Shown: piece after piece, positions 54,889 to 64,000 of the stretch
Layout of the letters: every line of letters begins with the position of its first letter
Position numbering within the stretch: position 1 is the stretch's first letter
NCBI RefSeq assembly: GCF_910592395.1
Contig: NC_088321.1
Span: 14,260,001 to 14,324,000, forward strand
DNA: 64,000 nucleotides
From: Lineus longissimus
Taxonomy: Eukaryota; Nemertea; Pilidiophora; Heteronemertea; Lineidae
Reading direction: 5' to 3'
Notes under the pieces: model-generated
Told to the model about the DNA's origin: nothing
The model's database searches: none
The model's input: only the letters and a program-made list of their open reading frames with translations
Translations under genes and position numbers: made by a program

Positions 54889-56548
54889 TCAGTCAGCTTT
54901 CACTTCCGTTTGTTTACAATCACCAGATGCTCCAACATCTTTTTTAATTTCCACTGTGGCATCTTTTTCGACAGACTTGTGTCCCCCGGTTGAGCCAAAT
55001 CCGGCCTCTCCCCGCTTCGTTCCCGGCAAAACATCTGTAGACTCGACTATCTCGGGAATGAAAGCCTTTTCGCATATCAACTGTGCAACCCGATCACCTC
55101 GTTTCACTGAAAATGAATGAAGAAAGATTGTAACGGAAATTTGTGAACATGGTCACATTTTGTGACGACAAGGGTCAGCCCAAGCAACCTTGTTGTTTCT
55201 CCAGTGCGATGACTTCATCCTCACTTCACCCTTGATGGCTTGGGGTCACGGATGAAACTTACCAGTTCTTGATGTCATATCAAGAATAACATCACCTCTA
55301 TCTAGTCCTTCCTGAGTTTGGTGTGAACTGGGCTAATGAATACATCACAAGGCCACCTCTTATACTGCTCACCTGTGAATATTTGCTGTGCATGGTTGAA
55401 AAGGACGACCCCAACTGGTCCTCGATAATCGCGGTCAATCACTCCAGCGCCGACGTCAATGTGACTCTTGGCAGCTAAGCCAGACCGGGGCGCTGTGAAG
55501 AGAAAGAGTCTTTGAAGAAACACAAGAAATTCAAAGTTTTGCAGAGACACCAATTGTGACTGCTGTCTGTAGACTTTAGAGAGGTATCCTGATGCAAATT
55601 ACCAATTTGGAACCAACATCCTTTTTACTAGTTCTCAATCTCAGAGAGGTTGCTCTGCAATGCAAGCAGAGGTGTCTGCCAGGAAAGGTCTCACTCTTAG
55701 TCTCATACAATTCAGTCACAGGTAGGCCTAGTAACCATCTTCAGTTCAAGGGAAATTACTTGTAAGCGGGTTATTACCTGATCTTCACAGGTAATTAACT
55801 GATCTTCACAGGTAATTATCTGATCTTCACAGGTAATTACCTGATCTTGAACACTTACCTACTCTCCCATAACAGCCCTCGGGCAACATTATCTGGATAT
55901 CTGTGGCAACAATAGCCTTGCCTTGAGCAGGAATTTCACAATCATGCGCACTGAAATATAGATTAGAAAATCAAGTTGAAGTGGAGGAAGTTTGTGAACG
56001 ATAGCGCGATTACCCTGGACCCCACCCTGTCCCAGGCAATGTCCCCGTTTGCAATGCCGATTCAACCTCAAAAGAATTGTCATCAATTTCATTGAGAACT
56101 ACTTTACCGTCACCTCGTACAACAACAATGAACATATAACATCATGGCCTTGTCAACACCTTTTCACTTTTTCAGCAGATTCATTACTTCTGGGGTACCC
56201 CGTAGGCCTGCGCATGTATAATGTACAGTGAAGCCACACAGACCTGTACAAATCAAACCCAACTGCATGATCTGATCCTCTTGATGGGGTTGTAGCAAAC
56301 TCAGACAGTTTGTGGAACATCAGGACACGATCATTATGTTTACTGTGACCATTCTCCGTATTTGAGGAATTGAGTGATGTTTCGGAAGGCATAATTTTTG
56401 CTTTCTTTCCGGCAGGCTCCAAGATCTTTTCCGTGTTAGTTTCCTTGTCCATTTTCTTAAATTCCCGCCAAATTATTGGCAAGTGGTTGGAGACACGAAA
56501 GCAAATGGAGTTGAGGCGTCGTATGGAAGTGGCAAGAACTAATGACAT
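54889..56548 (-). CDS. DUT: dUTPase (deoxyuridine 5'-triphosphate nucleotidohydrolase)
   Basis: Hydrolyses dUTP to dUMP and pyrophosphate, keeping uracil out of DNA; trimeric. Exons (minus): 56548-56244, 55950-55859, 55492-55373 and 55106-54889 (stop TGA), phases consistent, giving 244 aa. All five family motifs are present: [38 protein letters not shown] and [11 protein letters not shown]. The first ATG (56548) gives a basic, hydroxylated leader ([20 protein letters not shown]) like a mitochondrial presequence. A second in-frame ATG at 56452 (MDKETNTEK) gives a 212-aa form without it, mirroring the mitochondrial and nuclear isoforms of vertebrate DUT. About 30 residues follow motif 5, longer than the human tail. 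It is divergent from KTI12, with 204 bp between the ATGs. Confidence 0.96.
55568..55690. mobile_element. Degraded Tigger-like MITE relic in DUT intron 2
   Basis: Keeps 'tagagaggtatcctgat', 'accaatttggaacca' and 'agagaggttg', in the same order as the 43893-44050 element, but both termini are gone. Confidence 0.5.
55771..55853. repeat. 22-bp tandem repeat, about 4 copies
   Basis: Units of 'gtaattacctgatcttcaca' with single changes run up to the DUT exon 2 donor (GT at 55858-55857 on the minus strand). Read on the minus strand the array sits just inside intron 2. Confidence 0.9.
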
Positions 56549-56752
56549 ATTGTGCAAATCATTCCAACACTGAAATATGAAGAGTTGTAACTTGTAAAGT
56601 GCATCATAAGTCTTGAACTGACAAATTTTCCAAAAGAAATAGTATGATTCGGAGGTGATGTTTCTTCATTTTCCCAAGGGGTCTCATTTCTAGGAAATTT
56701 TCGAAAAATTAAAAACCCTGGAGAAAATCCCCAGCTGAAATTTCTCGGCAAA
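56549..56752. promoter_or_regulatory. DUT/KTI12 bidirectional promoter region
   Basis: The 204 bp between the DUT upstream ATG (-) and the KTI12 ATG (+) must hold both 5' UTRs and promoters. No TATA box or strong known motif was identified by eye. Head-to-head pairing is inferred from the two start codons. Confidence 0.6.
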
Positions 56753-59219
56753 ATGCCGTTCGTCGTGATCACTGGATTGCCTTGCAGCGGCAAAACCACA
56801 CGAACAGAACAACTCAAAAAGTATCTGACTGATCAGACGGAGCGGACAGTTCATTTGATCAACGATGAAAGTGTAGGATGCAACAAAAACGACGTTTATG
56901 CAGGTAAAAACACAAACAGTGATTGAGAATATTTCCGGTCAAATTTTCCGATTTCGATTTTTATCTGCCACATGCGCAATAAATATCCCTCGATTTTAGG
57001 TTCCGATTTCAATGATGTGGGCTCAAGGTTGTTGACTAACGTTCTATTCCTGATATTTCAGAATCTCGGAAGGAAAAAGATGTTAGAAGTGGTCTAAAAG
57101 CGGCAGTACAAAGGTACGCTATGATCGCGTCGTGAATTTGGTTCCTGTTATTTTCCCTGTCAGTCAATTATGATTGATGGATAATTAACTGATTAACGCG
57201 AGCTTATTAATCCTTTGTTCTTTTCAGGAAAATATCAAAAGAAGATGTTGTCATTCTTGATTCGCTAAATTACATCAAAGGTAAATGTCAATGAAAGATT
57301 TCAAATCACGTCTGGAAACATTGCATGCAACAGCTGCCCGGCTAGCTCAGTCGGTAGAGCATGGGACTCTTAATCCCAGGGTCGTGGGTTCGAGCCCCAC
57401 GTTGGGCGCTTATCTTTTTCTTATATTTCCATCTTTTTTTTGTTTTTATATAACCCTGTTGTTTTTATATAACCACTGTATCGAGAATATAGTAGGCATT
57501 TAAAAAATTCAAGTCATTTTTGAATGTAGTGTAGGGCACTTCGTCTTTGGGCCAGAGTATGAGTAGAAGTGCTTGCCGCACAGAAACATGAATTGATAGA
57601 CCCAACTATTTTAGTTCATAAATTACCTCCTAGGTGTCAGGGCTGAAGGAGTGTGTTCTGCCTCCTAGTAGGGAAATTTTGTACTATAATAATATAATAA
57701 CTGCCCTCAGTATACCCATTTATCTTTGTGGGAATTTAAAGAAAAAATATCCTACTTCCAGGCTATAGATATGAGTTATTCTGTGTAACAAAGTCAGCCC
57801 AAACTCCCAGCTGTGTTATCTTCTGTGATATCAACGTTGACACGGCAAATGAATGGAATAACTCTCGCCCAGATGCAGATAAATATGCAGAAAGTGTGTA
57901 AGTATACATGCCAGTTTGATGAAAATTGGCATCTTTCTATATCAGTCTTCACATCAACGTTTAATCCTCAATGTGTATCTAAATGATTTGAAAACATTGA
58001 AATCAATTTCAAATTTTGAACTGGCAAACTTTTACCTTTAAATCTTAATCGATTAAGATTGTGCTTAAATTAATTGTATGTTACTTTTTCTTAAGGTTCA
58101 AGGAGTTGGTAATGCGTTACGAGCCCCCAGACTCAAGAAACCGATGGGATTCTCCATTGTTTACAGTTCAACAAGATGATGAGTTGCCATGCCAACAGAT
58201 TTGTGATGCATTGTTTCGGCGGAAAGCTCCACCTCCTAATCAGTCAACACAATCTGTAAGTATTTTTGCTTCAGTAACCAGTCTGGAAGGGGATAGATTT
58301 CCATACCATACCAGATATATTTCATCCTATGGAAATACTGTATCATCCCTTCAAAGTATGTCTTCCCATACTTAGGTATGGATTTCCATACATGTTGCAG
58401 TTTGTGATGCAGTGGACAACCCTGATTCAGTAATCACATCACATTCAGCTTTCTTTATGGCTGTACTACAGAACCAGTCCTATGTCTCTAATAAACCTGG
58501 CTGTCATCTCTTGTCCCTTCCGTTGATCCCCAGAGCTTTGTCTCCAAAGATGCACCATCAGTCAGCACTTCTTCAAATATATCAGCTGAGTGACTGGTCC
58601 ACAGGCCTCTTGTTTACTTTTCTTCTTGAATCCATTGAATCTAAATCAACTTTTTATTTCCAGCAACCATTGTCTTCAACAAATTTTCTGTACGAGCTGG
58701 ACAAGTTAACTCAGGAGACAGTTACTGTAAGGAAGACCTGCTATGACTTTTTTTTGAATTATTTGACCTAGTTGTTCTTTCAACACACAGTTGACATCCT
58801 TCCCTGATCTTAGTTTCGATGGCAGCATGAACCAGACACCAGTTCATGTCAGTTTTTCGTGTCTGTTGAGGCAAATACATTTATGTTATCAGCTGAGTGA
58901 CGGGCCCATCGACCTCTTGTTTAAATTGATACTGGTAACTTCACATGCCTTGTTTGACATTTGAAAACTGGCCCACAACATTTATGTTCATTTAAAAAAT
59001 ATATTTCAGGCCATTCTGTCGGCTCAAAAGACCAGCATGCCAGGAGACAAGATCCTCATCCCTGGTACAAGTGAGAAAATTGACCTGGTACGACATTTGA
59101 CCTTGGGGGAACTCCAGCGAATCAGAAGACAGTTTATATCCTACACAAAAATGCATCCTGTGGATGTCGGTAAAATTAGCGGTGTATTTGTACATTATAT
59201 TAACCAGACAATAAAATAA
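56753..59219 (+). CDS. KTI12: KTI12, Elongator-associated tRNA-binding ATPase
   Basis: Partner of the Elongator complex needed for wobble-uridine modification of tRNAs; related to the P-loop kinase PSTK. Exons: 56753-56903, 57062-57113, 57228-57280, 57762-57897, 58096-58255, 58664-58726 and 59010-59219, phases consistent, giving 274 aa. The P-loop GLPCSGKTT is at residues 8-16, with VVILDSLNYIKGYRYELFC in the middle. Conserved C-terminal blocks are PDSRNRWDSPLF, APPPNQSTQSQPLSS and LRRQFISYTKMHP (read here as IRRQFISYTKMHP). It is shorter than human (354 aa) because the poorly conserved central insertion is missing. A poly(A) signal AATAAA (59210-59215) overlaps the last codons, implying a very short 3' UTR. 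A tRNA-Lys gene is nested in intron 3. Confidence 0.95.
57336..57408 (+). tRNA. tRNA-Lys (anticodon CTT)
   Basis: 73 nt with acceptor strands GCCCGGC and GTTGGGC (two G-T pairs), discriminator G, D-arm with A-box TAGCTCAGTCGGTAGAGC, anticodon loop CTCTTAA (anticodon CTT) on a TGGGA/TCCCA stem, and T-arm B-box GGGTTCGAGCCCC. No intron and no encoded CCA, as usual in animals. A T-run (57413-57417) follows as a Pol III terminator. It lies in KTI12 intron 3 on the same strand. Confidence 0.96.
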
Positions 59220-60234
59220 CTTTATATTCAATATAGATTGGTTGTTGTTGTTGTTTTTATGACCGTACACAGCTAAAGGTTTCCATCATAAAACCATTGA
59301 TGGGCCAGTGTTGGAATCTATGGTGATAATCACAAACGACGTTTTACAGCAGATCTCTGTCAGAGCTTCTGTGATGGACCATGGTGGATCCATTGAGTAC
59401 CCTTCTAGCTGCATGTTATCTTAAAGCTTGTCCCCTTACCATGATGCAGTAACCTTGTGAACCCCGACACCACAAGGCTTGTTTCTTCACCATTCTGGAC
59501 CCTAGTGATAACACTGCTATTTCCTTTAAGCATGATAAATGAATTTCACAATCGTGCGCACTAAAATATAGATTAAAAAATCAAGTTGAACGAAGTGGAG
59601 GAAGTTTGTGAATGGTTGCGTGAGGATTTTTCGCAATGCTTATAGGATAGTCTGGTGCCGTGGTGGTTCCCGGCCCTAGCATGCCTGGACCCTGTCCCCA
59701 TGTCCCTGATTGCTATGCCGATTCAATCTCAGAAGAATTGTGTACCGTATTGACGCAAAACGTGTTGCTTTCCCATGATAAAGACACATTGTGGGCCCTG
59801 TCGCCGCAAGGCTTGTTCGGGACCCTGGCCCAAAGAATGGCTGTGTTGACTGAAGAAAACGAATAACACAGACGCTGGATCTTTTAATGAGGTAGTTGGC
59901 TATATATTTCTAAACCGTTCATTGACCTTGCCACCAAAACTAGAGAGGTTTCAAATTCACGACGTCTCGCGTCTAACCTACTCTACCGATGACAGCTTAC
60001 ACTACAGTAGAACCGCCACCACAACCAATTATAATTTTCAAAGTGTTTCCACCCAAGACCACGATTCCTAATAATATTTACAAATATTTTACACTTTGCA
60101 TTGTTCTCACATTCTTAAAGCGAAGCAATGACGTTTTCTGGACGGTCCGGAAATTTTTCGGAAGTCCCCGAAACATCCTAAGATCTGATCCCCCAAAATC
60201 GGAAATTTTCAAAGGTTTTTATATTTCGGAACTT
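59220..60234. other. KTI12/EAAT convergent intergenic region
   Basis: Holds the short KTI12 tail, a duplicated fragment of the DUT gene (59541-59742) and the presumed EAAT 3' UTR. A minor repeat of 'ccacaaggcttgtt' appears near 59470 and 59805. No further gene. Confidence 0.55.
59541..59742 (-). pseudogene. Duplicated DUT exon 2/intron 1 fragment
   Basis: Matches 55931-56083 closely at both ends: the first 20 bp correspond to the start of DUT exon 2 (minus strand), and the rest is intron 1. The middle has an insertion of about 45 bp with divergence. The acceptor AG survives as TAG instead of CAG. No other DUT exon accompanies it, so it cannot be a gene. Confidence 0.8.
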
Positions 60235-63200
60235 TCAAAACGTTGTCGTTTCGTTTGACGTGAATGCCTTGTTTTCAAATCCGCCATTCTGTTTTGTCGT
60301 GTGCTCTTCTTCATCTTGTTTCTCAGCATCTGTTGCGGCGTCCAGTCTGTCCAGCTTCTTCAGTTCCCGCCTTGAGAGGTGTTCGACCACTCCTGCGCCG
60401 ATGGCGTCTCCCATGACGTTGATCGTCGTGCGGAATCGGTCCCTAAACAAAATGTCGGAATGTAATGATTGGAGTGACCGGGGAATCTTTAATGAGGACG
60501 GCGAGCCATCCAAGTTACTGTGGACGGGTCAAGCTGGATGTAAATGTGACTCGCAAAAGCATTAAAATATCTACTCCCAGAAGGCCTGAATAGTATAGTG
60601 TTCTTGGAGAATGAGCAAAGAAACCTCACCGTAGACATAGTTTCGTTACACTGCTGAACCTTGCCTCGTCCATCACCCTCGGCCTAACATGAGACAGTAT
60701 GCATAGAGGATGACTTAATGGACTGCCCCTGGAAATGAGTTTTTTCATTGGGAGATCGCCAAAATAGTTATACATGTACATATACTTACAACAGCCAATC
60801 AACTGCGAGTATTTTCGTGACGTCTTCAGTGGGGAGTCCGACAGCCGTGAGGACGATGAGCATGGTCACGAGTCCGGCCTGGGGGACACCTGCAGCCCCG
60901 ATAGAGGCGACGGTCGCTGTGACACTGGAAGATGAATAATTCGTGTGATCAATAAAACTAAGGGTATTTCCCGTAGTCACCCTGAGGTTAGGTTAGAAAG
61001 TCGTCGCACCTACTTGACTTGTCGACGTCACCAAGACAAAAAAATCACCTAATTTTCGTTCTCGTTCCCGGATCAAAAGCTAAACGTCTCTAATGAGGCG
61101 ATGCGAAAACGAACTGAAACTCTGCCGGAGAAGAAAAAGACACATACTCCGGCACAATGATAGAAGGGTGGTGAGGCGGTCAAGCTTGAACATTACGTCT
61201 GCTTTGGAGAATGAGTAAGAGAACGGGAACTTGTTTGGAGAAGGAGGAGGCCGAACTGGAATATCATTGTGACGTTTAGCGTGATTCGTGAGCGAATTCA
61301 ATTGACCAAAACGAATAATTGAAACTAAGGTTTGCCTTTCGATTTGTTGAATGAATACGAAAATATCTTTACCTGATGGTGATAATTTTCCCGACGTCCA
61401 AGGGAACATTATTCAACTGAGCGATGAAAACTGCCGCGACCGCTTCATAGAGAGCAGTACCGTCCATGTTGATTGTTGCTCCTACGGGGAGGACAAACCT
61501 TGTCACACGGCGGTCTACGCCATTTTTGTCTTCGAGGCAGTGGTACGTGACTGGAAGGGTAGCGGAACTGAAAATGAGAACGCGAAATTTTGTGAAGTCA
61601 AAGCTTTTTTTAGATAAACAAATTGATCATTTCATCCAACATCGCCAACCATCTGCTTGGCATCAAAATCAAATCCCTATGTAAGCATCTCTGATTGGAT
61701 ATGATAACGGGAAGCTAGTCTCACCAAAATATGCTTTCGATTGGCTCATTTCTAAGGACAGTACCGATGATGCAGAACTTCGCCAATTCTGATTGGTCGA
61801 AATTGTCGTCTGCCGCAGCTCACCTTGAAGATGTACCAAACGCAGTGATCATGGCCTGTACAACGCCAGCAATATATTTGAACGGGTTCTTCCTCACGCA
61901 GACGAAATATATAAGAGGCAGGACTATTATGCTGTGGATGGCGAGCCCGGCGAGGACTGTGGCCATATAAAGGCCAAGTTGTCGGAGAACTTCAGCAGGA
62001 TCCGGCATTTTGATGATTTCCGCGGCGACGAGGAACATGATACCGACGGGGGAATACCTGGAAAGAAGAATGGCGTCATTGGAGAATTGTGGGAATTTGG
62101 AATTGGGGTCAATTGAAAAATGAAAGATGTGGAACATAGGAATACTGATGTGAAATCCCTCAAAAAGAAGGAAGTCACCAAACCGGGATTCCCAGAATCC
62201 TTCAGGTTCATAAAAATTATACCCAACCAGTTTGATTGGCTCCTTCCCAATCACAACTCCGATGATGCAGAATTCAGTGCATCACATTGGACGAACAGAA
62301 AAACTATATCGGTGAAGCAGAGCTATGTACATCTGCCAACGATAATCTAATCAATTATGTCAAACAATATATCTAGTAATTTCATGTCCGTGTGTTTCCG
62401 ACCGCTCATTGACTGTTTGGTTTTGGTATCTCTGTTGTCAGAGAGAATATCCTTCAATCTGCTTGGAGAATGATACTTGCCGATAAGCAAATGATTCCTA
62501 CGTGTCGGCAGAGTAAGAGGAAGGGGATGTATGTGGAAAAGGTGGCGGCAATGGTTGAGATCGTCATTTCAAAATGAAGAAGGAACTGCAATATAAAATC
62601 TTACCAAATCACTACAGCTACCAGTCTCATCGTCGCCTCACCCAACGCCTCGAAAAACTGTGTCAGGATTTCTCCTTGTTTCCCCATCTTGCTGATCACG
62701 AGACCCAACGCAATAGAGAAGACTACAAGACCCAACACGTTCATGCCGTCACCCATGCCCGGCACTGCGTCATACTCTGAAAGTGAGGCCACGTGGTTAG
62801 ATGACGTCATTATTGGAGGCCCGTCATTTGGTGACAGTTCAACTTTAAAGCGGCTGTTTCATGTGGTGGCAAAAGCGCCCATTCTCAAAAGGGCGGCAGC
62901 GTTCATTTGTCTAGCCATGGTGTTTGTTATAATAATTCTTAACAATCGAAAAGGACATTGCGTAATTCTTGGAAAACAGTAGCAAGTCTTATTTACAAGT
63001 AGTACTTCCCTGTTGTTTAACTGGCTCGTGTGTACAATAATCTTTTTGGGACATCACCCCTTTACGACTTACCTGTGACGTCAATGGTGGTGTTATACGG
63101 CGCTGCCGTACTGTTTCCTTCAGGGTTTATCGTGACATTCCGCTGGACCACCCTCGGTACTTGCGCCGTGGTGGACTGCTTGAAGGTCGCCACCACTATA

Positions 63201-63658
63201 TTGTCGGGGAAACAGTTCCTGACAGAAAGAAATCATCGTTATCATACAGGATTCATGGCCCAGATTTTCGCCCTTGCATCACGGTTTAAATATTGGGAAC
63301 TTTAAAATGATACATTGTGTATGTCACATGACGCATGTGTTTCAACTTCAGTATTAGCAGCATCCAAACGTTCCAGTTTCATGCACACGCCCCTCCCCTG
63401 CATGTTACTGATACAAATAGCTTGGTTTCTTTTGGTCTGATATGTTGGCACGTAATGAGAAATTTACTTTTTCATAAATATATTCTGTCAACCCGCTTGC
63501 GTGGCGTATGAATACAGTGTTAAACTGTATCCGCTCACTCACCTAATGAGATCAAGGAAAGCATCCGCGGTGTCCACAACTTTCGCCTCACCACCAGTCA
63601 CCGTAACTGTAGACTGAGCACCTGGTTGAATCACAGATACCAGAATCATGCCTATTAT
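60235..63658 (-). CDS. SLC1A: Excitatory amino acid transporter (SLC1 family), 3' seven exons
   Basis: Sodium-coupled glutamate/aspartate transporter of the plasma membrane. Exons (minus): 63658-63543, 63218-63073, 62776-62605, 62057-61824, 61567-61373, 60924-60790 and 60442-60235 (stop TGA), phases consistent, giving the last 401 aa. Family marks: [30 protein letters not shown] (HP1 serine-rich), [10 protein letters not shown] (TM7), [14 protein letters not shown] (HP2) and [12 protein letters not shown] (TM8). The TM8 Arg (second Arg of DRFR) marks acidic amino acid rather than neutral ASCT specificity. Sequons NVT, NST and NTT lie in the extracellular loop. The C-terminus ETTTF fits a class I PDZ ligand. 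The N-terminal exons (scaffold TM1-3) lie beyond the window end. Confidence 0.95.
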
Positions 63659-64000
63659 CTGAAAGGTAGAAGAGAGTGTGCGAAAATTAGAACGGCCACA
63701 GTGGCTGCCATCTTGGTCGAACAGTTGACCATGTAAATATATATAACTATCGTACAAGGGCAATGAACGTACGGTGGTGTCGCTGCCACCTCTTCTGGCT
63801 TTACATACCATGTTCATTTCGACCAAACCCTAGATAAACAGGTATGGCCGCTGGATAGGATGGATAACCTTGCTCACGTAGTCTCAGTTTCGAATTCCAA
63901 ATCAGCACGCGCATCGGATGCCCAGCGGCAGCAAAATATCGGGTCGCGAATGACAGACGGGTTAGCTTCCTTTCGTAATATTTCATGATTGCACGACTGT
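63659..64000. other. EAAT intron, no supported exon
   Basis: Upstream (minus-strand) side of the exon at 63658-63543. The open frame at 63801-63986 does not resemble an EAAT N-terminal segment. The next EAAT exon should be further right. Confidence 0.5.

Noticed and set aside
62058-62254. N-terminal extension of the EAAT exon ending at 62057 (frame [11 protein letters not shown]...)
   Set aside because: This is intron read-through; a clear acceptor at 62058-62060 and the phase with the preceding exon set the exon border.
63801-63986. Minus-strand open frame upstream of the first visible EAAT exon
   Set aside because: No hydrophobic segments or similarity to the EAAT N-terminal domain, and no matching donor seen.

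Overview
The window is nuclear DNA of an invertebrate animal, most likely marine. Every recognisable gene is split by introns with GT-AG borders, all proteins are animal-type, and a nuclear tRNA gene sits in an intron. Intergenic and intronic DNA is full of tandem repeats, small terminal-inverted-repeat elements, X-box-like palindromes and TGACCT half-site arrays. I cannot name the species.

Region 1 (1 to about 27 kb): a CELF3-6 type RNA-binding protein gene on the + strand. Only the 3' coding part was found: a Gln/Ala-rich linker from 12694, a candidate 45-nt cassette exon, and the complete C-terminal RRM3, with the stop at 22880. The RRM1/RRM2 exons were not found and probably lie upstream. 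The first 12.6 kb holds an 82-bp satellite, an eroded repeat family and a TTAA-flanked element. Region 2 (about 23 to 40.6 kb) has no recognisable coding exon and is dominated by repeats and motif arrays; part may be CELF 3' UTR.

Region 3 (40.9 to 59.2 kb) is a compact cluster of five housekeeping genes in alternating orientation, all complete: mitochondrial sulfide:quinone oxidoreductase SQOR (+), N-terminal glutamine amidohydrolase NTAQ1 (-), an ISOC1-like isochorismatase-fold protein (+), dUTPase DUT (-) and the Elongator cofactor KTI12 (+), with tRNA-Lys(CTT) nested in a KTI12 intron. NTAQ1/ISOC and DUT/KTI12 are head-to-head pairs. Region 4 (60.2 kb to the end) carries the 3' seven exons of an excitatory amino acid transporter (SLC1/EAAT) on the - strand, whose N-terminal exons lie beyond the window.

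The genes belong to different pathways (RNA processing, sulfide oxidation, the Arg/N-degron pathway, nucleotide hygiene, tRNA wobble modification, glutamate uptake), so this is ordinary animal gene order and not an operon. The points most worth a second look are the 37-bp gap between the NTAQ1 and ISOC start codons with TISU-like elements at both, a Tigger-like MITE inserted inside an SQOR splice donor, dual start codons in DUT, the nested tRNA, and several families of short TTAA-flanked elements.
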